DNA of 64,000 bases from Methylocella sp. (GTDB taxonomy: Bacteria; Pseudomonadota; Alphaproteobacteria; Rhizobiales; Beijerinckiaceae), in contig JBBCGG010000001.1 of assembly GCA_037200525.1 (NCBI GenBank), forward strand, positions 3,774,501 through 3,838,500, written 5' to 3'. Both the position numbers and the translations under genes were made by a program. Shown here in pieces: positions 38,842 to 48,700 of this stretch; position 1 is the first letter of the stretch, and each line of letters starts with the position of its first letter. The notes beneath the pieces were generated by a model. The model saw only the letters and a program-made list of their open reading frames with translations. It was not told the origin of the DNA and did no database searches.

Positions 38842-39177
38842 TTAGTGACTAATCATCCAGGGCCGGCTGTTAGGGAAGGTTTTGGCCCCTGAGCCCGCGG
38901 CTTTGGTCCGTGCGGACTTGGCCCCTGCCCCGCAGCATCCGCAGTTCGCGCCATGCCGAACGCCCGCGGACCGGCGAGGCTCGTTCGCGCTGCGTTCGTT
39001 GGTGGCGTGAGCGACCCGAAGTCCGGCATCCATTCCCGCGATCGCAGGAGCGGTCAGAAACGCCCGCGGCGCTTCCACACCGCAGTTCGGACAGGAATAG
39101 GCATCGCGATACTCGGCCATTGGTCGAAATGCGGCGAATGGGCCGCACTCCTCGCAGGAATAATCGTAAACGGGCAT
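38842..39177 (-). CDS. fmdB: FmdB family zinc-ribbon protein
   Basis: 111 residues. The N-terminal zinc ribbon is CEEC...CPNC in MPVYDYSCEECGPFAAFRPM, the FmdB hallmark; the rest is low-complexity, with a second cysteine cluster (CGCCGAG). The ATG at 39177 has GAGG upstream; the longer open frame to 39381 lies inside fmdA. In Methylophilus FmdB is regarded as a regulatory partner of formamidase. Last gene of the urtABCDE-fmdAB series, 10 bases after fmdA. Confidence 0.88.
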   Translation of the reverse strand: MPVYDYSCEECGPFAAFRPMAEYRDAYSCPNCGVEAPRAFLTAPAIAGMDAGLRVAHATNERSANEPRRSAGVRHGANCGCCGAGAKSARTKAAGSGAKTFPNSRPWMISH

Positions 39178-39187
39178 AGCGCGCGCC

Positions 39188-40417
39188 TCACAGATCGGGC
39201 GCGAGAGGCATGTCGATGCCGCCCTTGATGAATTTCTGCGGGCCGGCAGCGGTCGGGCTGATGTCGAAGTCGAAAATTTGAGTCGGCAGCCACAGGGTAG
39301 CGCAAGCGTTAGGAATATCGACCACGCCGGAAATATGTCCCTGGACGGGGGCCGTGCCCAAGATCGAATAGGCCTGCGCACCGGAGTAGCCGAACTTCTT
39401 CAGATACTCGATCGCGTTGAGGCATGCCTGACGATAGGCGACGTTGACGTCGAGGTAGTGCTGGCCGCCATGCTCGTCGACCGAAATGCCCTCGAAGATC
39501 ATGTAGTCATTGTAATGGGGCGTGATCGGGCTCGGCTTGAACATCGGGTTTTTGACCCCGTATTTGGCCATGCCGTCCTTAATGACATCCACTTTGAGGT
39601 GGATCCAGCCGGCCATTTCAACGGCGCCGCAGAATGTGATCTCGCCGTCGCCCTGGCTGAAATGCAGATCGCCCATCGACAGCCCTGCGCCCGAGACATA
39701 TACGGGGAAATAGATCTTCGATCCGCGCGACAAATCCTTGATGTCGCAATTGCCGCCGTGCTCGCGCGGCGGCACGGTGCGCGCTCCCTCGGCGGCCGCC
39801 TGGTCTCTCGCCGCGCCCTTCATGCGGCCCATATGGGCTGTCGGGCCGAACGGCGGATTGGCGAGCGGCGGAACTCGCGTCGGATTGGTGGCGATAAAAT
39901 CCACCTCGCGCTTGTTCCAGGTATCAAGAAGCTTCTTATCCGGCAGACAACCAATAAGGCCGGGATGGATCAGGCCGGCGAAACGCACGCCCGGAATATG
40001 GCGCGATTTCGTGAACATGCCTTCAAAGTCCCAGATCGACTTCTGAGCCTGGGGGAAATGGTCGGTGAGAAACCCGCCGCCGTTTTTCTTCGAAAAAAAG
40101 CCGTTAAAACCCCACTGACTATCGGGCTTGGCTCCGATATCGAGAATATCTACGACGAGCAGGTCGCCTGGCTCCGCGCCTGCAACGCCGACCGGGCCGG
40201 AAAGAAAATGCACGATCGACAGATCGATGTCGCGGACATCCGACGCGTCGTCGTTGTTCTTGATAAAGCCGCCCGTCCAGTCATAGGTCTCGATGATGAA
40301 ATCATCGCCCGGCTTCACCGTGGCGACCATCGGAATGTCCGAGTGCCAGCGATTGTGAACCATGTCGTTTTCGTAAGCTGACTGTGAAAGATCGACCTTG
40401 ATCAAGGTTTCCGGCAT
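39188..40417 (-). CDS. fmdA: Formamidase
   Basis: 409 residues of the FmdA/AmdA acetamidase-formamidase family, hydrolysing formamide to formate and ammonia. Seen: MPETLIKVDLSQSAYEND, HNRWHSDIP, the glycine-rich HPGLIGCLP, and CDIKDLSRGSKIYFPVYV...LSMGDLHFSQGDGE with likely catalytic or metal residues. AAGGAG directly abuts an ATG at 40423, so the ATG at 40417, six bases further, is the better start. It follows urtE by 51 bases. Its formate could feed the formate dehydrogenase at 51344-52546. Confidence 0.95.
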   Translation of the reverse strand: MPETLIKVDLSQSAYENDMVHNRWHSDIPMVATVKPGDDFIIETYDWTGGFIKNNDDASDVRDIDLSIVHFLSGPVGVAGAEPGDLLVVDILDIGAKPDSQWGFNGFFSKKNGGGFLTDHFPQAQKSIWDFEGMFTKSRHIPGVRFAGLIHPGLIGCLPDKKLLDTWNKREVDFIATNPTRVPPLANPPFGPTAHMGRMKGAARDQAAAEGARTVPPREHGGNCDIKDLSRGSKIYFPVYVSGAGLSMGDLHFSQGDGEITFCGAVEMAGWIHLKVDVIKDGMAKYGVKNPMFKPSPITPHYNDYMIFEGISVDEHGGQHYLDVNVAYRQACLNAIEYLKKFGYSGAQAYSILGTAPVQGHISGVVDIPNACATLWLPTQIFDFDISPTAAGPQKFIKGGIDMPLAPDL

Positions 40418-40468
40418 TTGCATCTCCTTGGTTTACATTTGATTTTCTGAGGTGGGACTGGCGCGGCC

Positions 40469-41158
40469 CTAAACGGACAGGAAGCTCGCGACCTTGGCCT
40501 CGTCGATATTCTTGCGTTCGTCGGCATGGACAATCTCGCCATTCTCGAGAACGAGAACCCTGTCGGCGATGTCGAGCGCAAAACTAAGCACTTGTTCGGA
40601 GACGACGATCGACAGGCCGCGCTCATCGCGAATGCGTTTCAACGTCCGGCCCATATCGCGTATGATCGACGGCTGGATGCCCTCCGTCGGTTCATCGAGG
40701 AGCAGCACTTTGGGCTTTGAGGCCAGAGCGCGCGCGATCGCCAGCTGCTGCTGCTGTCCGCCCGATAAATTGCCTCCGCGCCGATTCTTCATTTCGAGCA
40801 ACACAGGGAACATCTCGTAAAGATCGCCGGGGACGCGCCGCTCTCCGGAAACGGTCAGGCCCGTCTCGATGTTTTCCTCGACGGTCATCGTCGAGAAAAT
40901 CATGCGCCCTTGCGGCACATAAGCGATGCCTTTCGCAACGCGCTCGAAGCTCTTCAATTTCGTGATGTCGACGCCGCCGACGCTGATCGACCCTGTTTTG
41001 CTTGGCGCAATCCCCATCAGAGACTTCATGAGCGTCGTCTTGCCCATGCCGTTGCGGCCCATAATCGCGACGATCTCTCCTGGCTGCACATTGAAGCTGA
41101 GCCCGTGCAGAACCTCGCTTTGGCCATAGGCTACGTGCAGATTGACGATGTTGAGCAT
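40469..41158 (-). CDS. urtE: Urea/short-amide ABC transporter ATPase UrtE
   Basis: 229-residue ATPase of the HAAT (branched-chain amino acid-type) ABC family. Walker A GRNGMGKTT, Q-loop VPQGRMIFSTMTVEEN, ABC signature LSGGQQQQLAIARAL and Walker B LLLDEPTEG are complete. Partner of UrtD, forming the heterodimeric motor under UrtBC. Urea versus amide selectivity cannot be read from this subunit; the downstream formamidase argues for short amides. Confidence 0.9.
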   Translation of the reverse strand: MLNIVNLHVAYGQSEVLHGLSFNVQPGEIVAIMGRNGMGKTTLMKSLMGIAPSKTGSISVGGVDITKLKSFERVAKGIAYVPQGRMIFSTMTVEENIETGLTVSGERRVPGDLYEMFPVLLEMKNRRGGNLSGGQQQQLAIARALASKPKVLLLDEPTEGIQPSIIRDMGRTLKRIRDERGLSIVVSEQVLSFALDIADRVLVLENGEIVHADERKNIDEAKVASFLSV

Positions 41159-41173
41159 GTTCTTCGGCTCTCC

Positions 41174-41929
41174 TCAATGTCCGAGATAGACTTCGATGAC
41201 CTTGGGGTCGTTCTTGACCCGCTCCATCGAGCCTTCGGACAAGACTTTGCCCTGGTGCAGCACGGTGACCCGGTGCGCAATATCTTCGACGAATTTCATG
41301 TCATGCTCGATCACAAGGACAGAGCGACCCTTGATGATCTTGTTGAGGAGCTCTGCGGTTTTCACGCGCTCGCTGACGCTCATGCCGGCGACCGGCTCAT
41401 CGAGCATAAGAAGTTCGGGATCCTGAATCAGCAGCATTCCGATCTCGAGCCATTGCTTCTGCCCGTGGCTCAGAAATTCGCCGCGCTCCTGGAGATGATC
41501 CTGCAGAAAGATCATCTCGGCGATCTCGGCGATGCGTTCGCGCACCGCCGCATCGCGCCGGAAGGCCAAGGCCCCAAACACCGAGCGTCCGCGCGGATAA
41601 GAGATTTCCAGATTCTCGAACACCGTCAGGTCTTCATAGATCGAAGGCGTCTGAAATTTGCGGCCAACGCCCGCCGTGACGATATCGCTCTCGCTCATCC
41701 GGCACAATTCCTGACCGCGGAACTTGATCGAGCCGGAGCTCGCGCGCGTCTTGCCGCAGATCAAATCGAGCACTGTCGTCTTGCCGGCCCCATTGGGGCC
41801 GATGATGACCCGGATCTCATTGGGGTCGATGTAAAACGATACGTCGTCGACCGCCTTGAAACCATCGAACGATACAGTGAGGCCTTCGACGGCGAGAACG
41901 AAGTCAGATTGCTGTTCGGTGCTGATCAT
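41174..41929 (-). CDS. urtD: Urea/short-amide ABC transporter ATPase UrtD
   Basis: 251 residues. Walker A GPNGAGKTT, the SHGQKQWLEIGMLL signature typical of UrtD and Walker B LLMLDEPVAGMS are seen. Closely follows urtC (12 bases) and precedes urtE by 15 bases, so the genes are co-transcribed. Second ATPase of the transporter. Confidence 0.9.
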   Translation of the reverse strand: MISTEQQSDFVLAVEGLTVSFDGFKAVDDVSFYIDPNEIRVIIGPNGAGKTTVLDLICGKTRASSGSIKFRGQELCRMSESDIVTAGVGRKFQTPSIYEDLTVFENLEISYPRGRSVFGALAFRRDAAVRERIAEIAEMIFLQDHLQERGEFLSHGQKQWLEIGMLLIQDPELLMLDEPVAGMSVSERVKTAELLNKIIKGRSVLVIEHDMKFVEDIAHRVTVLHQGKVLSEGSMERVKNDPKVIEVYLGH

Positions 41930-41941
41930 TTTTCACTTTCC

Positions 41942-43099
41942 TTATTCGGCCGGGGCGCCAGGCTTGACAGGCGCGCCGCTTGAGGCGACGGACCCTTTCC
42001 TAGATTGCCACAGCCTGATCAGACGCGCTTCGATATGGGTGCGGTAGATGCCCGCAAGGCCGTCCGGGAAGGCGAGAACGACGCCGATGAAAAGCGCGCC
42101 AAGGCCAAACAGCCAAAGCTCGGGAAAGCTCTCGGAGAAGCTTGTCTTGGCCCAATTGACGAGGAGCGTGCCATAGACCGCGCCAAAGAGGGAGATTCGC
42201 CCGCCGACCGCCGTATAGATCACCATGTCGATCGATGGGACGATGCCGACAAGCGAGGGCGACATGAAGCCGACCTGCAGGGTAAACATAGCGCCGCCGA
42301 TCGAGGCGAACACCGCCGCAAGACAAAAGGCGAAGATCTTGAAGTTCGCGACCGAATATCCGGAGAAGCGAACGCGGTCTTCCTTGTCGCGCATGGCGAC
42401 CAATATTCGGCCCAGCTTTGAGCGTTTGACGAACTGGGCGGCGAGGATGCAAGCAAAAAGCGTGATCCCGCTAACGAAGTAGAGAATGACCTTGGCGTGA
42501 TCGGTCCGAATGTCCCAACCGTTCAGCGTCCGCAGATCCGTCATGCCGTTGACGCCGCCGGTATATCCCTGCTGCCCAATGATCAGAATCGTCAAGATGG
42601 CCGCGATCGCTTGGGTGATGATCGCGAAATACACGCCGCCGACGCGGCGCTTGAACATGGCGAAGCCAATGACGAAGGCGAACGCGGCCGGAACGGTCAA
42701 AATAATGATGATCGTCAGCGCAAAGCTATGGAACGGCTGCCAGAAAAACGGCAGCGAAGTGATCTGATTCCAATCCATGAAGTCGGGGATGCCCGGCGTC
42801 GACTGGATTTTGGTGTTCTCGACGCTCGAGGCCTCTAGCTTCAGGAACATCGCCATGGCGTAGCCGCCAAGACCGAAAAAGACGCCCTGGCCAAGGCTGA
42901 GAATGCCGCCATAGCCCCAGCACAAGACAAGACCCAGCGCAGCGAAGGCATAGGTCAAATATTTGCCGACGAGATTGAGACGGAACGCATCCAACCAAAG
43001 CGGCAGGACCAAAAATATCAGGGCTGCGAGCACTGCGAGGCCGACGTATTCCATCGGCTTCATGAAGGGGGATTCGTGTATCTTGGAATCGTATTTCAT
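41942..43099 (-). CDS. urtC: Urea/short-amide ABC transporter permease UrtC
   Basis: 385-residue LivM-type inner-membrane permease with about ten hydrophobic segments. Core motifs LGLVLCWGYGGILSLGQGVFFGLGGYAMAM and GGRISLFGAVYGTLLVNWAKTSFSE are characteristic of UrtC. It follows urtB by nine bases. The hydrophilic C-terminal tail is proline/glycine-rich. Confidence 0.9.
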   Translation of the reverse strand: MKYDSKIHESPFMKPMEYVGLAVLAALIFLVLPLWLDAFRLNLVGKYLTYAFAALGLVLCWGYGGILSLGQGVFFGLGGYAMAMFLKLEASSVENTKIQSTPGIPDFMDWNQITSLPFFWQPFHSFALTIIIILTVPAAFAFVIGFAMFKRRVGGVYFAIITQAIAAILTILIIGQQGYTGGVNGMTDLRTLNGWDIRTDHAKVILYFVSGITLFACILAAQFVKRSKLGRILVAMRDKEDRVRFSGYSVANFKIFAFCLAAVFASIGGAMFTLQVGFMSPSLVGIVPSIDMVIYTAVGGRISLFGAVYGTLLVNWAKTSFSESFPELWLFGLGALFIGVVLAFPDGLAGIYRTHIEARLIRLWQSRKGSVASSGAPVKPGAPAE

Positions 43100-43108
43100 G
43101 GTCGAACC

Positions 43109-44035
43109 TCAGCGCCGAACTTTGAGCGTAAAGAGACCCTGCGGCCGCAGCATGAGAATGATCACGACGCCGAGCAAGGTGAGAACCTTGGCCATCGAGC
43201 CCGAGAGGAAAAACTCCATCGTCGATTGAGCCTGCGAGATCGTGAACGCCGAGGCGATTGTTCCGAGAAGGCTCTGCGCGCCGCCAAAGACCACGACCAA
43301 GAAGGTGTCGACGATATAAAGCTGGCCGGAAGTCGGGCCCGTCGAGCCGATCATCGTGAAGGCGCTGCCCGCGACGCCGGCGATGCCGCAGCCGATGCCG
43401 AATGTGTACCGATCGACTTTTTCCGTGTTGATGCCGACGGCTCCCGCCATGACGCGGTTTTGCATCACGGCGCGCACCTGCTTGCCCCAAACGGACCGGT
43501 AGATCATCAACGCCACTGCGACCGTGATGAGGATCGTGAGGCCCATGACGAAGAGCCCATTGATCGGAATTTCCGTCGATCCGCCGAGATTGATCGAACC
43601 TAGCATCCAGGCCGGAAGCTCAACTCCAACCTCGCGCGCGCCGAACACCGAGCGATAGGTTTGCTGAAGGATCAGGCTGACGCCCCAGGTGCAGAGCAAT
43701 GTGTCGAGAGGCCGCTTGTATAGGCGCTTGATCAACGCCCATTCAACCAGCATGCCAAGCGCCCCCGCGGCGACGAAGGCGAGCGCCATAGCGATGAAAA
43801 AGTAGATGCCGAACAGGCTCGGAAGATAAGCCTGAAAGAAGTTCGACGTCAGATAAGTCATATAGGCGCCGAGGATCATGAACTCCCCGTGCGCCATGTT
43901 GATCACCCCCATCTGGCCGAAAATGATGGCGAGACCCAGCGCCATCAGGACGTAGACGGAGAAAAGGATGAGACCAGCGAAACCCTGCATCACGAAAATA
44001 GAGCCGAGATCGGCCAGCGAGTAATCGCCGAACAT
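43109..44035 (-). CDS. urtB: Urea/short-amide ABC transporter permease UrtB
   Basis: 308-residue LivH-type permease with about eight hydrophobic segments. GLAIIFGQMGVINMAHGEFMILGAYMTYL and VVFGGAQSLLGTIASAF match UrtB. Separated from urtA by 117 bases holding a hairpin (44111-44131), the only sizeable gap within the transporter genes. Confidence 0.9.
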   Translation of the reverse strand: MFGDYSLADLGSIFVMQGFAGLILFSVYVLMALGLAIIFGQMGVINMAHGEFMILGAYMTYLTSNFFQAYLPSLFGIYFFIAMALAFVAAGALGMLVEWALIKRLYKRPLDTLLCTWGVSLILQQTYRSVFGAREVGVELPAWMLGSINLGGSTEIPINGLFVMGLTILITVAVALMIYRSVWGKQVRAVMQNRVMAGAVGINTEKVDRYTFGIGCGIAGVAGSAFTMIGSTGPTSGQLYIVDTFLVVVFGGAQSLLGTIASAFTISQAQSTMEFFLSGSMAKVLTLLGVVIILMLRPQGLFTLKVRR

Positions 44036-44110
44036 AAGTTATCTCCTGAATAATGCGTCTGCCGCTGAATTCGGGCCTTGCATCAAACGGGCCAACAAAT
44101 CGCGCCAAAC

Positions 44111-44131
44111 GGCGCGGCCTAAGACCGCGCC
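44111..44131 (-). promoter_or_regulatory. Hairpin between urtA and urtB
   Basis: GGCGCGG, a seven-base loop, and CCGCGCC form a perfect 7-bp GC stem in the 117-base gap after urtA. No T run follows. Such stems between a binding-protein gene and its permease genes often stabilise the upstream mRNA or reduce read-through, giving excess binding protein; that role is inferred. Confidence 0.45.
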
Positions 44132-44152
44132 GGCGAGCATTGTCGATCGAGG

Positions 44153-45418
44153 TTATTGATAGCCCTTCGGGAAGGGATTGGGTTCGATCAAGTCCGGTGA
44201 TTCGTAGACAATGTCAAACTGACCATCGAGCCGAGCATGCCCAACGCGCGTGTGCGACCAGAGGTGGTGGTTTTCGTGAATCCGGACATAGCCTTCGGGA
44301 GCGCCTTTGAACTCGATCCCGGGCGAGGCGGCCGCGATCTTGTCGACATCGAAGCTGCCGGCTTTCTCGGCGGTCAGCTTCCACAGCCACGGGCCGAGAT
44401 AGGCCGCCTGGGAAACGTCGCCGATCACGGTTTTCGGTCCCCACATCTTGTGGAAATTCTCGACGAAAGTCTTGTTGTTATCGTTCTGGACCGATTCAAA
44501 ATATTTCATGCATGAGAAGGCGCCGGCGATATTGTCGCCGCCGATGCCGTCGATTTCATCTTCCGTGACCGAGATCGTCAGCAGCAGCTGCTTCGACAGA
44601 TCGACGCCGGCCGCCTTCAGCTGCTTGTAGAAGGCCACGTTGGAGCCGCCGACGACGTCGGCGAAGATAACGTCGGGCTTCTTCAGCTTGATCTTGTTGA
44701 TGACGGAATTGAATTCGGTATGTCCGAGCGGGAAATATTCCTCGCCGACGACCTTGCTGTCCTTCAGCACGTTTTCAATGTGCTTGCGCGCGATCTTGTT
44801 CGAGGTGCGCGGCCAAATATAATCCGAGCCAATCAGGAAGAAAGACTTGGCGCCTTTTTCCTTCGTGATCCAGTTGAGGCCGGCGAGGATCTGCTGGGTT
44901 GCTTCCTGACCGGTGTAGATGACGTTCTTGGATTGCTCGAGACCCTCGTAGAAGGTCGGATAATAGAGCATGCCGTTGTACTGCTCCAAAACCGGCAGCA
45001 CGGCTTTACGCGAGGCCGAGGTCCAGCAGCCCATGATGGCGGCGCATTTGTCGCTGACGAGAAGTTTTTTGGCTTTTTCGGCGAAAGTCGGCCAGTCGCT
45101 GGCCCCGTCCTCCTGAATGATTTTGATCTGGCGGCCGAGAATGCCGCCCTGCTTGTTGATCAGATCGATCGCCAGCTTTTCAGCTTCGATCGAGCCCGTT
45201 TCGGAAATAGCCATGGTGCCGGTGACGGAATGCAAAATGCCAACCGTCACGTCCGTGTCGGTGACCGCGAGGCCGGTCGTATTGATCGCCGAGGTCGCCG
45301 GGGGCGCGTCCGCGAAGGCCATTCTGGGCAGAACCGCCATCGCCGGAACAGCCGCCATGCCCATCAGCAGCTTTCGGCGCAGGTTGGACTGGAGACCTCG
45401 ATCCTTATCAATCGTCAT
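44153..45418 (-). CDS. urtA: Urea/short-amide ABC transporter substrate-binding protein UrtA
   Basis: 421 residues. N-terminus SNLRRKLLMGMAAVPAMAVLP carries a twin arginine and a hydrophobic core, possibly a Tat signal. The mature part is a type I periplasmic binding protein of the UrtA/FmdD class: VGILHSVTGTMAISE, GCWTSASRKAVLPVLEQYNGMLYYPTFYEGLE and LGHTEFNSVINKIK. First gene of the series ending in fmdAB, so amides or urea are likely ligands. Divergent from the sensor kinase gene. Confidence 0.9.
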   Translation of the reverse strand: MTIDKDRGLQSNLRRKLLMGMAAVPAMAVLPRMAFADAPPATSAINTTGLAVTDTDVTVGILHSVTGTMAISETGSIEAEKLAIDLINKQGGILGRQIKIIQEDGASDWPTFAEKAKKLLVSDKCAAIMGCWTSASRKAVLPVLEQYNGMLYYPTFYEGLEQSKNVIYTGQEATQQILAGLNWITKEKGAKSFFLIGSDYIWPRTSNKIARKHIENVLKDSKVVGEEYFPLGHTEFNSVINKIKLKKPDVIFADVVGGSNVAFYKQLKAAGVDLSKQLLLTISVTEDEIDGIGGDNIAGAFSCMKYFESVQNDNNKTFVENFHKMWGPKTVIGDVSQAAYLGPWLWKLTAEKAGSFDVDKIAAASPGIEFKGAPEGYVRIHENHHLWSHTRVGHARLDGQFDIVYESPDLIEPNPFPKGYQ

Positions 45419-45450
45419 TATTTGACCCTCTGCCGCAGTTGGAGCTTGCA

Positions 45451-45466
45451 GTACACGGCCGTGTAC
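45451..45466. promoter_or_regulatory. Perfect 16-bp palindrome, candidate operator 1
   Basis: GTACACGGCCGTGTAC is its own reverse complement and lies 33 bases upstream of the urtA ATG, where it could overlap a core promoter or the 5' untranslated leader. Confidence 0.55.
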
Positions 45467-45490
45467 CTATGGTCGAAGAATGCGACGAAT

Positions 45491-45503
45491 TGTGCAATGC
45501 ACA
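45491..45503. promoter_or_regulatory. Perfect dyad, candidate operator 2
   Basis: TGTGCA and TGCACA flank a single central A. It is one base from the third dyad, and the pair lies 73-104 bases upstream of urtA. Confidence 0.5.
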
Positions 45504-45504
45504 C

Positions 45505-45522
45505 ATACGTCGATTGACGTAT
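45505..45522. promoter_or_regulatory. Perfect 7-4-7 dyad, candidate operator 3
   Basis: ATACGTC, spacer GATT, GACGTAT. The size suits a dimeric NarL/LuxR-type regulator such as the one encoded at 49113. Confidence 0.55.
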
Positions 45523-45732
45523 ATTGAAGCTCGGCTCGCAGACGCGGCGTCCGCGGGCCTTCATCGGAGGGCGGACGCCCGGGCCTGGCAGGTAGCTCAT
45601 GGCAGGCAGAACATTGAGCTCCGTATCGCGCGCCCGCGCATGTTGGGCGCGACGCATGGGCGCGCCTATACGGGATCGCGAGCGGCTACCTAATGCCCAG
45701 ACGAAGCTGCGCGGCAAGGGTCGGCGAAGCCA

Positions 45733-48700
45733 ATGAGCGGGCGACAGCGAATCCTTCCGGTTCGCCGCGAATACAATCAATGGGTCGCCAACCAGACGCT
45801 CGAGGATTTTGCGCTGCGCTTTACGGCGAAGGGCGCGCGCCGGTGGTCGACCTTGCGGGTTGCGCAGACCGCCATTGGCGCCATTTCATTTCTTGCGCTC
45901 GAAGCGATCGGCGCCGTCATAACGCTCAGTTACGGCTTCACCAACGCCGCAGCCGCAATCATGGTCGTCAGCGCCCTGATTTTCGCGCTCGGCCTGCCGA
46001 TCGCCTATTATGCCGCCCGTTATGGCGTCGATATCGATCTTCTCACCCGAGGAGCGGGCTTCGGCTACATCGGGTCGACGATCACATCGCTGATCTACGC
46101 CACATTCACATTCATCTTTTTCGCCATAGAAGCGTCGATCATGTCGATGGCGCTGCAACTCTGTTTCGGCGTTCCGCTGCCCCTCGGCTATCTCATCAGT
46201 TCGATCGTCGTGATCCCGCTCGTGACGCACGGCATCACGTTCATCAGCCGCTTCCAACTCTGGACCCAGCCCCTCTGGATTGCGCTCAATCTGCTCCCTT
46301 TCATCTTCATCGCCTTTCAGGACCGGCAAGCGATCGAAGCCTGGGTGCAGTTTCCAGGCTCGCAAACCGGAACCGCCGCCGCGTCCTTTAATATACTCGC
46401 CTTCGGCGCCGCCGCCTCGGTTGTCATCGCTCTCGTCGCCCAAATCGGCGAGCAAGTGGATTTTTTGCGCTTCCTGCCAGCCAACAGCGACAGACCGACG
46501 GCTGGTTGGTGGACGGGCTTGCTGGCGGCGGGTCCCGGCTGGATCATCTTCGGAGGATTGAAGCTGTTCGCCGGATCCTTTCTCGCCGTGCTCGCGCTTC
46601 GGCATGGGACCTCGGTCGAGCACGCGAGCGATCCCACCCACATGTACGAGATCGCATTCCGCTATGTGACGCCCTCCCCCGGATTGGCCATCGCGCTGAC
46701 GGGCGCCTTCGTGATCGTCTCGCAACTGAAGATCAATGTAACGAACGCCTATGCGGGCTCGATCGCCTGGTCGAATTTCTTCTCCCGCCTGACGCATCGC
46801 CATCCGGGACGCGTGGTCTGGCTCGTCTTTAACGTTGCGATCGCGCTCCTCCTCATGGAGCTTGGCATCTACAGGGCGCTGGAGCACACGCTTGGCTTCT
46901 ACTCGATTGTGGCGGTCGCCTGGGTCGGCGCGCTGGTGTCAGACCTCGTCGTCAACAAGCCGCTTGGGCTGAGCCCGCCTCATATCGAGTTCAAGCGCGC
47001 TCATCTTTACGACATCAACCCGGTCGGCGTCGGCGCGATGGCCGCGGCGACCGCACTTGGGTGCATCGCCTTCACCGGCGCGCTCGGGGACGCGCCGCGC
47101 GCCCTGGCCCCGTTCGTCGCCCTCGTCACCGCCTTCGTGACGGCCCCGATCATCGCGGCGGCCACGCGCGGCAGATATTACTTGGCTCGCAAGCCGCGGG
47201 CGCATTGGCGGCATAAGTCGGAAATCGTCTGCCGTGTCTGCGACAACAGCTTCGAAACGGAGGACATGGCGTTCTGTCCGGCCTTTTCCGGGCCGATCTG
47301 TTCGCTTTGCTGCACCCTTGATGCGCGTTGCCACGATCTCTGCAAGCCGCAAGGCAAACTCGGAAACCAGGTGCTCGGGATTCTCAAAAAAAGCTTTCCG
47401 GCCGCCATCGTGACGCGGCTGCAGTCCCGATTTGGACGGTTTGCCGGGCTGATATTCGTGCTCACCTCGATAACGGCGCTGATCCTTTTTCTCATCTATG
47501 TCGAAGCGATCGCCGCCGATCCGGGGAGCAGCGCGATCATCGCGCGAACGCTCTGGAGCGCTTTCTTCGTCCTCTTGATCATAGCTGGGATCGCGGCGTG
47601 GCTCTTCGTTCTCGCGCACGAGAGCCGGCAGGTCGCGCAAGAGGAGTCCGCCCGACAGAATATGCTGCTTCTGCGCGAGATAGAGGCGCATAAGCGCACG
47701 GACGCTCAGCTTCAGAAGGCCAAAGAGGTCGCGGAGGCTGCGAATTTCGCCAAAAGCCGCTACGTCGTCGGCATCAGCCACGAGTTGCGGACGCCGCTTA
47801 ACGCAATTCTCGGCTACGCGCAGTTGCTTGACCGGGAGCCGGCGATTCCAAGCGGTCGTCAGGGCGGCATCCGGGTCATAAGGCGCAGCGCGGAGCATCT
47901 TTCCGGGCTGATCGACGGGCTGCTCGACATCTCGAAGATCGAGACGGGCCGTCTTCAGCTGCAACGCAATGAAGTCCACATCCGCAGCTTCCTCGACCAG
48001 CTCGTCGATATGTTCAGGCTGCAGGCGGAAGCCAAAGGCCTCGAGTTCCGCTTCAGCTCCGCGGACAACCTTCCCGAGGTCGTCTACACCGACGAGAAGC
48101 GCCTGCGCCAAATTCTCATCAACCTTCTGTCGAACGCCCTCAAATTTACGGAAACCGGCTTCATATCGCTCAAGATCGCCTACCGAACCCAAGTGGCCGA
48201 GTTTAGCATTTCTGATTCCGGGGCCGGGATTTCGAACGACGACCTCGGGCGCATCTTTCAACCTTTTGAGCGGGGCAGCGCGCCGAGCGCGCGGGCGACG
48301 ACAGGTTTGGGGCTTGGACTGACGATCACGAAGCTCCTCGCCGAGATTCTCGGCGGCGATATTTCAGTTGCGACGGAACTTGGCGAGGGCAGCACTTTCA
48401 AGGTCCGCCTGATGTTATCGCCCGTTATGCAGCCGAGCGCCGCCCCGCCGCTGCCGACGCCGCCGCGAATATATGGTTACAGAGGGACGCGCCGCACGAT
48501 CCTCGTCGTTGACGACAATCCCGATCACCGCGACCTCATTCGCGAGCTTCTGGCGCCGCTTGGATTCATTGTGTTGACGGCGGGCGACGGCGCAACTTGC
48601 CTCGCCATCGTGGAGGAGATGCAGCCAGACCTTTTCATCCTCGATATTTCGCTGCCCGGCATAAACGGCTGGGATTTGGCGCGAACTCTTCGCGATTCCG

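Larger units (their letters stand above)
45419..45732. other. Divergent control region urtA / sensor kinase
   Basis: 314 bases with no convincing gene. It contains three perfect dyads within 72 bases, annotated individually, all on the urtA side. The promoters of both directions should lie here. Confidence 0.6.

Noticed and set aside
39278-40381. 367-codon frame opposite fmdA
   Set aside because: Antisense shadow of formamidase with no recognisable motif.
46939-48261. 440-codon minus frame opposite the fused sensor kinase
   Set aside because: Shadow; the sensor's domain motifs are continuous on the plus strand.
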